In this document: positions 1 to 6,010 of the stretch, one piece after another
Layout: each line of letters starts with the position of its first letter
Numbering within the stretch: position 1 is the first letter of the stretch
Assembly (NCBI GenBank): GCA_020216625.1
Contig: JAIUYB010000160.1
Coordinates: forward strand, 1-6,010
Direction of reading: 5' to 3'
Origin: Desulfarculus sp.
GTDB lineage: Bacteria > Desulfobacterota > Desulfarculia > Desulfarculales > Desulfarculaceae
Length of the DNA: 6,010 bases
Translations under genes and position numbers: made by a program
Notes under the pieces: generated by a model
Told to the model about the DNA's origin: nothing
Database searches by the model: none
What the model saw: the letters and a program-made list of their open reading frames with translations, nothing else

Positions 1-36
1 AGCGCCGCGCCCGCCCTGGTCAGCAAGGAGAGCCCC

Positions 37-483
37 GTGCCCGCCGGACCGGAGTCTGACATCCTCGAATCCCTGCGCCGCATCAGCCGCGCCCTGGATG
101 TCTTCAGCCACAGCCTGGCCGCCCGTTTCCATCTCACCGTCCCCCAACTGGTCTGCCTGCGGGCGCTCCTGGACGCCCCGGCCCAGACCCCGGGCCAACT
201 GGCCAGGGAGGTGGTCCTGAGCCAGGCCACGGTCACCGGCATCCTGGACCGCCTGGAGGCCCGGGGGTTCATCGAGCGGCGGCGCGACGGTCTGGACCGG
301 CGCCGGGTGCTGCTATACGTCACCGCCGCCGGGCGCAAGGCCGCCGCCCTGGCTCCGGCCTCCCTGCACCAGCGCCTGGCCGGCAACCTGGTCAATCTCC
401 CCTTGGACGAGCGCCAACGGATCGCCGACGTCCTGCGCCAGGTGGCGGCGATGATGGAGGAGGCCGCCCCGCCCCCGGCCTAG
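37..483 (+). CDS. MarR family winged helix-turn-helix transcriptional regulator
   Basis: This 148-residue protein has the normal size and layout of a MarR regulator, a family of dimeric DNA-binding repressors or activators that often respond to small aromatic ligands or oxidants. The N-terminal helix (about residues 8-31) and C-terminal helices (about 101-143) would form the dimer interface. The winged helix lies between them: a recognition helix around SQATVTGILDRLEARG (62-77), then a basic wing around RRRDGLDRRRVLLYVT (81-96) with the family-typical DRR at 87-89. The GTG start is supported by AAGGAG at 25-30, six bases upstream. The frame is open to the window edge, so an earlier start cannot be fully excluded. 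The only cysteine is Cys40, which is not at the N-terminal position used by OhrR-type peroxide sensors. Its target and ligand cannot be read from the sequence. The 188-base gap downstream suggests it is not tightly coupled to the next gene. Confidence 0.9.
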   Translation: MPAGPESDILESLRRISRALDVFSHSLAARFHLTVPQLVCLRALLDAPAQTPGQLAREVVLSQATVTGILDRLEARGFIERRRDGLDRRRVLLYVTAAGRKAAALAPASLHQRLAGNLVNLPLDERQRIADVLRQVAAMMEEAAPPPA

Positions 484-613
484 CGCCGTCCTTGATTTTT
501 CCCGCTGCGGCCCAACCGCGTGGTAGGGCCATCCCCACCCAAAATACGGGTTTTCCCCCATGGTCCCCCGGCCCGGCCCTCGTCTAGGATGGCCCCAGGA
601 TGGGTGGCGCAGG

Positions 614-630
614 CGCGGTCCTCGACCGCG
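614..630. repeat. Perfect 17-base inverted repeat in the leader of the COG2905 gene
   Basis: CGCGGTC (614-620) and GACCGCG (624-630) are exact reverse complements around a CTC spacer. The repeat lies 41 bases before the ATG at 672. It could be a short RNA hairpin in the leader or a dimeric repressor site; the upstream MarR protein is one candidate binder, but nothing links them directly. The rest of the 484-671 gap shows no convincing -35/-10 pair. The nearest -10-like element is TAGGAT at 585-590, with no good -35. Confidence 0.4.
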
Positions 631-661
631 GGGGATGTTTGCGCCCGCCGCCCTGGTTCGC

Positions 662-668
662 GAGGAGG
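662..668 (+). promoter_or_regulatory. Ribosome binding site deciding the start of the COG2905 gene
   Basis: GAGGAGG lies just before the ATG at 672, with a tight gap of three bases. An in-frame ATG at 600 would add 24 residues (MGGAGAVLDRGG...) unlike any family N-terminus and has only a weak purine stretch upstream, so 672 is preferred. Confidence 0.65.
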
Positions 669-671
669 CCC

Positions 672-2609
672 ATGGGCGATTTCCCCCTGCCGCGCATCAA
701 GGACTTCATTCGCCGGGTGACGCCGTTCGACACCCTGGGCGAGGATGAGCTGAGCGCGGTGGTGGCCCGGATGGAGATCGCCTATTTTCCGCGCGGGGAG
801 GTGATAATCCGCGCCGGCGGTCCGCCAGCCACCGACTTGGCCATCATCCAGTCGGGCTCGGTCAAGGTGACTCTGCCCGAGATGGATGGCGGCGAGATCC
901 TGGTGGACATCCGGGGCGAGGGGGAGACCTTCGGGGCGGTGAGCCTTCTCCAGGGCAGCCAGGCCCTTTTCGAGGTCACCGCCCGGGAGGACGTCATCGC
1001 CTTCCTCCTGCCGGCGGCCAAGTTCCGCGAGCTGGTGGACCGCAATCCGGCCTTCAAGCGCCACTTCTCCTTCAGCCTGGCCCGCAATCTCCAGGCCGTC
1101 CAGCGCAACCCGGCCACCTGGTTCGCCACCGGCCACCAAGGCGAGTCCCTGGGCCTGGACGCCCAACTGGCCCGCAGCCTGGTGGGCGAGCTGATGACCA
1201 CCCAGGTTCTGACCTGCACCCCGGACACCCCGGTCCGCGAGGCCGCCCGCCAGATGACCCGCCGCCGGGTGGGATCGGTGGTGGTCTGTGGGGCCGAGGG
1301 CCGAGCCCTGGGCATCCTCACCGACACCGACCTGCGGGCGCGGGTGCTGGCCGGGGGCGCCGATCCCGAGGCCCCGGTCGGCGAGGTCATGAGCCGACCG
1401 GTGCGCACCATCCATCCCAAGGCCTTCGCCTTCGAGGCCATGCTGGAGATGATCCGCCACCGAGTCCACCACCTGGCGGTGGGCGAGGGCGGGCGCCTGC
1501 TGGGGGTGATCAGCGACCACGACCTGAGGGTGGTCACCGGGGCGGCCCCGGTGGGACTGGTGCGCGACCTGGACAAGATCCACAGTCCGGACGAGCTGGA
1601 GCTGGTCCACCAGCGTCTGGACCCGGTTTTGGAGATGCTCCTGCGCCTGGGCGGCAGCGCGCAGTACATGCTGGATCTGGCCTCGGAGTTCAATGACCGC
1701 CTGACCACCAAGATTCTGGAGCTGACCGAGCTGGAGATGGAGTCCCAGGGTCTGGGGCGCGCTCCGGCCACCTACGCCTGGCTGGCCCTGGGGTCGGCCG
1801 GGCGGCGGGAACAGGCCCTGCGCACCTGCCAGATGAACGGCCTGGTCTACGACGATCTCCCGCCCGAGCGGCGCGAGGCCGGGGCGCGCTGGTTCCTGAC
1901 CCTGGGGGCGCGGGCGGTGGAGCGCCTGGCCTTGGCCGGGTTCCCGCTCTGCGCCGAGGGCCAGTTGGCCAGCCAGCCGGCTTGGTGCCAGGATCGCTCC
2001 GGCTGGGCCCGGGCCCTGGAAGACCTGATCGCCGAGCGCGGAGTCTGCGTGATGCCCCAGGCCGGGCCGCTGTTTGATTTCCGGGCCGTGGGCGGCTCCG
2101 ACGGCTTCGCCGCCTTCCTGCGCCAGCGGGTGACCAAGGTTCTGGAAACCAACCGCCAGTTTTTGGCCCGCCTGGCCCGGCTGCTGCCCTATTCGCGCGC
2201 TCCCCTGGGTTTCTTGCGCGACTACGTGGTGGACAAGAGCGGGGAGTACCAGGCCCGGCTGGACCTGAAGCAAAGCGGACTGACGCCCCTGGTGCACGGG
2301 GTGAGGGTGCTGGCCCTGGAGCAAGGCCTGGCCGCCACCTCCACCCTGGAGCGCCTGGAGGCCCTGGCCCGCCGCGGCGTGGTCAGCGACACCTTCGCCG
2401 GCGACCTGCGCGAGGCCTTCAGCTTCATCACCCTCATGCGCATCGCCCGCCACCTGGAGGCGCGGGCCGCCGGACTGGAGCCCGACGCCCAGGTGGTGCC
2501 GGCCAGCCTCAGCCCGGTGCAGCGCAAGATGCTTAAAGACAGCTTCGCGATCATCAACGAGTTGCAGGACCTGCTGGCCCGCCGCCATCAGGACCAACAG
2601 GTGGCCTGA
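672..2609 (+). CDS. COG2905-type signalling protein: cNMP-binding-like, CBS pair, DUF294 (degenerate nucleotidyltransferase)
   Basis: This 645-residue protein has no signal peptide or membrane segment and should be cytoplasmic. Domains in order: a cNMP-binding-like beta-roll (about 10-125); two CBS motifs (about 170-230, starting LVGELMT, and 237-292, ending LLGVISDHDLR); a DUF294 nucleotidyltransferase-like domain (about 305-445); and the DUF294 C-terminal helical domain (about 485-635, with LDLKQSGLTPLVHGVR from 530). This is the classic COG2905 architecture, a family with no settled biochemical role. CBS pairs usually bind adenosine nucleotides. The nucleotidyltransferase loop GSAGRREQ (374-381) is kept, but the family motif normally reading like TDQDN is TCQMN (385-389), so both expected metal-binding aspartates are absent and catalysis is doubtful. 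In the cNMP fold the usual FGE is FGA (87-89) and the phosphate-binding arginine is missing near residue 98, so ordinary cAMP binding is unlikely. The exonuclease gene follows after four bases. Domain identity is confident; function is inferred. Confidence 0.9.
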   Translation: MGDFPLPRIKDFIRRVTPFDTLGEDELSAVVARMEIAYFPRGEVIIRAGGPPATDLAIIQSGSVKVTLPEMDGGEILVDIRGEGETFGAVSLLQGSQALFEVTAREDVIAFLLPAAKFRELVDRNPAFKRHFSFSLARNLQAVQRNPATWFATGHQGESLGLDAQLARSLVGELMTTQVLTCTPDTPVREAARQMTRRRVGSVVVCGAEGRALGILTDTDLRARVLAGGADPEAPVGEVMSRPVRTIHPKAFAFEAMLEMIRHRVHHLAVGEGGRLLGVISDHDLRVVTGAAPVGLVRDLDKIHSPDELELVHQRLDPVLEMLLRLGGSAQYMLDLASEFNDRLTTKILELTELEMESQGLGRAPATYAWLALGSAGRREQALRTCQMNGLVYDDLPPERREAGARWFLTLGARAVERLALAGFPLCAEGQLASQPAWCQDRSGWARALEDLIAERGVCVMPQAGPLFDFRAVGGSDGFAAFLRQRVTKVLETNRQFLARLARLLPYSRAPLGFLRDYVVDKSGEYQARLDLKQSGLTPLVHGVRVLALEQGLAATSTLERLEALARRGVVSDTFAGDLREAFSFITLMRIARHLEARAAGLEPDAQVVPASLSPVQRKMLKDSFAIINELQDLLARRHQDQQVA

Positions 2610-2613
2610 GGGA

Positions 2614-3363
2614 GTGGCGGAAAGCTTCCAGAACGGCGGACTGCGACTATACCTGGCCCGGGCCCGCAACCGCTGGCTACGCTTCCGCCTGCGGGGCAGG
2701 GACCTGGACCCCCGGGCGCTGGCCAACCTGGGGGCCTTGGACAACCTGCGCCTGGACGAGCCGGCCCGCACCCACCGCTTCGTGGTGCTGGACCTGGAAA
2801 CCACCGGTCTGGACCCCAACAAGGACCGGGTGGTGAGCGTGGGGGCCTTCCGGGTGGTGGGGGGGCGGGTGCGGCTGGGCGAGGTCTTCAGCGAGCTGTG
2901 CAATCCCGGCCGGGACATCCCGGTGGAATCGATCAAGGTGCACGCCATCGTGCCCGACATGATCCACCAGGCCCGCCCGGCCTGGGAGGTGTTCCTGGAT
3001 TTCCTAGGTTTTTTGGGGCACGACATCCTGGTGGCCCACTACGCCCCCTTTGACGTGTATTTCATGAACCGGGTGATGAAGGGCCAGTTCGGTTTTCCCT
3101 TGCAGAACCTGGTGCTGGACACGGTGGAGCTCTGCCGAACCCTGCTGTTGAAACCCGATCCCTACGGGGTCTACCTGGATTTCAAGAAGTGCGGCCTGGA
3201 CGCCCTGGCCGAGCTGTTCGCGGTGGAAGTCCCGGAGCGCCACACCGCCCTGGGCGACGCGCTGGCCACCGCCCTGATCTTCCAGCGCTTCATGCAGAAG
3301 CTGGAGAGCCAGGGGCGGGGCAGCCTGCGCGAGATGATCAAGCTGGGGGGCATGGCGGCCTAG
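2614..3363 (+). CDS. DnaQ-like DEDDh 3'-5' exonuclease
   Basis: This 249-residue protein carries all three exonuclease motifs of the DnaQ/RNase T superfamily: Exo I VVLDLETTGLDP with Asp60 and Glu62, Exo II VAHYAPFD with Asp147, and Exo III HTALGDA with His210 and Asp215. These four acidic residues and the general-base histidine make it a DEDDh two-metal nuclease that removes nucleotides from 3' ends. About 58 basic, arginine-rich residues precede the nuclease domain. There is no polymerase, helicase or GIY-YIG domain, so it is a stand-alone enzyme rather than an obvious replicative proofreading subunit. In Exo II the common HNA is HYA. The GTG start lies four bases after the stop of the COG2905 gene; the next in-frame Met is residue 107, inside the domain, so GTG is required. 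AGGTGG at 2599-2604 may serve as the ribosome site. Tight spacing implies translational coupling and a shared role. Its substrate (DNA, RNA or short oligonucleotide) cannot be told from sequence. Confidence 0.9.
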   Translation: MAESFQNGGLRLYLARARNRWLRFRLRGRDLDPRALANLGALDNLRLDEPARTHRFVVLDLETTGLDPNKDRVVSVGAFRVVGGRVRLGEVFSELCNPGRDIPVESIKVHAIVPDMIHQARPAWEVFLDFLGFLGHDILVAHYAPFDVYFMNRVMKGQFGFPLQNLVLDTVELCRTLLLKPDPYGVYLDFKKCGLDALAELFAVEVPERHTALGDALATALIFQRFMQKLESQGRGSLREMIKLGGMAA

Positions 3364-3436
3364 GTGGCCGGATGCGGGGCGCGGCTGGCGCGGCCAAGCC
3401 TCTGTGCAAACCAACCCGGTGATGGGCTATCATGGA

Positions 3437-3450
3437 GACATGGCCCTGTC
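3437..3450. promoter_or_regulatory. Near-perfect 14-base palindrome, candidate operator for acs
   Basis: GACATGGCCCTGTC matches its reverse complement at 12 of 14 positions, with GACA/TGTC half-sites around a GGCC centre. It starts four bases after the -10-like TATCAT and would overlap a transcription start there. It runs directly into the perfect 8-base palindrome CACGCGTG at 3450-3457. The binding protein is unknown. Confidence 0.3.
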
Positions 3451-3535
3451 ACGCGTGCGCAATCAGCCGGACGACCCGCCGGCCGCCCGCCGGGGGGATT
3501 GATAAATCCTGTGGTTTTTTGGACCAGAGCCAAGC

Positions 3536-3545
3536 GGGAGGAGGA
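3536..3545 (+). promoter_or_regulatory. acs: Strong ribosome binding site of acs
   Basis: GGGAGGAGGA contains a full AGGAGG core at 3539-3544, five bases before the ATG at 3550. It fixes the start against the longer open frame that runs back to 3364, and it suggests efficient translation. Confidence 0.85.
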
Positions 3546-3549
3546 TTTC

Positions 3550-5541
<1,992 letters not shown>

Positions 5542-5550
5542 CCCCCTTGT

Positions 5551-5578
5551 GGCGTGGGACCCCCCGGGGTCCCACGCC
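5551..5578 (+). terminator. Strong GC-rich hairpin after acs
   Basis: GGCGTGGGACCCC (5551-5563) and GGGGTCCCACGCC (5566-5578) are exact reverse complements separated by two C. Allowing for a minimal loop, this gives a perfect 12-bp stem with a 4-base loop. It begins ten bases after the acs stop. No T-run follows, so it is not a textbook intrinsic terminator. It may act as a GC-rich terminator, a 3' end stabiliser, or a partial stop before the next gene. Confidence 0.65.
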
Positions 5579-5609
5579 GACAGGTGGCTTCCACGGCGGC
5601 GGGTTCGGA

Positions 5610-5646
5610 CCCAGGGCCGGACCCGCCCCGCGCGCCCGGCCCTGGG
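5610..5646 (+). repeat. 11-bp inverted repeat, possible leader hairpin or pseudoknot before the last gene
   Basis: CCCAGGGCCGG (5610-5620) and CCGGCCCTGGG (5636-5646) are exact reverse complements around a 15-base loop. The first seven loop bases, ACCCGCC (5621-5627), are also complementary to GGCGGGT at 5598-5604, an arrangement compatible with an H-type pseudoknot. The structure ends seven bases before the ribosome binding site AAGGGAG (5654-5660). It may be a second terminator arm or a translation control element. Chance pairing is more likely in such GC-rich DNA, which limits confidence. Confidence 0.45.
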
Positions 5647-5665
5647 CCAGCACAAGGGAGCCGGC

Positions 5666-6010
5666 ATGCCAGACCAATCCAGCCCGCCCGCGCCAACCCG
5701 GCCGGAGATCCTGGCCTTTTTGCAAAAAACCCCGCCGTTCGACATTCTGGACGCCCTGATCCTGGCCGACCTGGCCCAGCGCTGCACCGGCGAGTTCCAC
5801 CCCAAGGGCCAGACCATCCTGGCCCGGGGCAAAAGCCAGGTCAACGCCCTGCGCCTGATCTACTCCGGCCGGGTGCGCCTTTTTCTGCGCGACGAGAATG
5901 GCCTGGAAAGCATGGTGGAGAGCCGCGGCCCGGGTCAGTCCATCGGGGCCCTGGCCATGTTGCGCGGCAGCCTGTCCAACCTGGAGGTGGTGGCCGAACA
6001 AGAGACCGTC
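5666..6010 (+). CDS. cNMP-binding-domain protein, partial (runs off the window); probable relative of the gene at 672
   Basis: The ATG at 5666 follows AAGGGAG (5654-5660) by five bases and opens 115 codons in frame to the window edge with no stop. The product begins MPDQSSPPAPTRPEILAFLQ, a short Pro/Ser-rich tail followed by a cNMP-binding-like beta-roll. It aligns along its length with the N-terminus of the COG2905 protein upstream of acs: FLQKTPPFDIL with FIRRVTPFDTL, HPKGQTILARG with FPRGEVIIRAG, IYSGRVRLFL with IQSGSVKVTL, and a shared RGxG...GA...L.GS...EV.A pattern. The canonical FGE is IGA (93-95) and the nucleotide-phosphate arginine is absent, as in the upstream relative. The missing part may carry CBS and DUF294 domains, or it could be a CRP/FNR-type regulator with a C-terminal helix-turn-helix; the fragment does not decide. 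Position directly after acs suggests a shared function. Confidence 0.8.
   Translation, partial: MPDQSSPPAPTRPEILAFLQKTPPFDILDALILADLAQRCTGEFHPKGQTILARGKSQVNALRLIYSGRVRLFLRDENGLESMVESRGPGQSIGALAMLRGSLSNLEVVAEQETV

Larger units (their letters stand above)
3364..3549 (+). promoter_or_regulatory. acs: Non-coding leader upstream of acs with candidate promoter elements
   Basis: This 186-base gap holds no credible gene; the frame of acs is open through it, but no start or family similarity supports an extension. TATCAT at 3428-3433 matches five of six bases of a sigma-70 -10 element, but no good -35 lies 16-18 bases upstream, so an activator would be needed. A search by eye for a sigma-54 GG-N10-GC element found none. 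Downstream lie palindromes (3437-3457), an 8-base direct repeat CCCGCCGG (3475-3482 and 3486-3493), and an AT-rich inverted repeat GGATT-GATA-AATCC (3496-3509) followed by six T at 3515-3520. The gap's size and structure suggest that acs has its own regulated promoter. Confidence 0.4.

Noticed and set aside
1..59. The end of an upstream gene overlapping the MarR start (one frame is open to a TGA at 57-59)
   Set aside because: Only 18 codons are visible and they show no recognisable family signal.
476..500. A possible terminator after the MarR gene (CGGC...GCCG followed by TTTTT)
   Set aside because: The stem is only four base pairs and the T-run is seven bases away, so it is too weak to call.
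600..671. An earlier ATG for the COG2905 protein
   Set aside because: The extra 24 residues look like translated leader containing the palindrome, and the better ribosome site is at 662-668.
480..3026. An 848-codon open frame on the - strand opposite the COG2905 and exonuclease genes
   Set aside because: Its translation is low-complexity and rich in Gly, Gln, His and Arg, with no recognisable domain. It lies opposite well-supported genes and arises from their GC-biased third codon positions.
3499..3527. TTGATA as a -35 element for acs
   Set aside because: It matches five of six -35 bases, but the sequence 16-18 bases downstream is not -10-like and would leave almost no leader before the ribosome site.
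3364..3549. A 62-residue N-terminal extension of Acs from an earlier start
   Set aside because: The AGGAGG at 3539-3544 and the family N-terminus both point to the ATG at 3550; the extension has no Acs-like sequence.

Overview
The window is high-GC bacterial DNA (roughly two thirds G+C or more, with strong G/C preference at third codon positions). All five supported genes are on the + strand. The gene content and the style of the acetyl-CoA synthetase suggest a proteobacterium in the broad sense. A high-GC member of the former Deltaproteobacteria (Desulfobacterota, perhaps Desulfarculales-like) is my best guess, but the window alone does not prove it.

Layout: (1) 37-483, a small MarR-type winged-helix regulator. 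(2) 484-671, a gap with no gene that holds a perfect 17-base inverted repeat and a short direct repeat. (3) 672-2609, a multidomain COG2905-type signalling protein: cyclic-nucleotide-binding-like domain, CBS pair, DUF294 nucleotidyltransferase-like domain and DUF294 C-terminal domain. (4) 2614-3363, a DnaQ-like DEDDh 3'-5' exonuclease four bases downstream, almost certainly co-translated with it. (5) 3364-3549, a 186-base leader with palindromes, a candidate -10 element and a strong ribosome binding site. (6) 3550-5541, acs, AMP-forming acetyl-CoA synthetase, with all key motifs intact. (7) 5542-5665, two strong inverted repeats, the second of which could fold as a pseudoknot next to a ribosome binding site. 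(8) 5666 to the window edge, the start of a second protein with a cNMP-binding-like domain that resembles the N-terminus of gene 3.

How the genes may work together: Acs makes acetyl-CoA from acetate, ATP and CoA, releasing AMP and pyrophosphate. COG2905 proteins and DnaQ-like exonucleases often lie near acs or acetate-transport genes in proteobacteria. CBS pairs commonly bind adenine nucleotides, so a role in sensing energy or adenylate state around acetate metabolism is plausible but unproven.

The most notable observations are as follows. The DUF294 domain keeps its GSxGRxEQ loop but has lost the aspartates of the expected D-Q-D-N motif (here C-Q-M-N), so it looks like a pseudo-nucleotidyltransferase. 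Both cNMP-like domains flanking acs lack the residues that normally hold the cyclic nucleotide. No mobile element, tRNA, rRNA or CRISPR array was seen.
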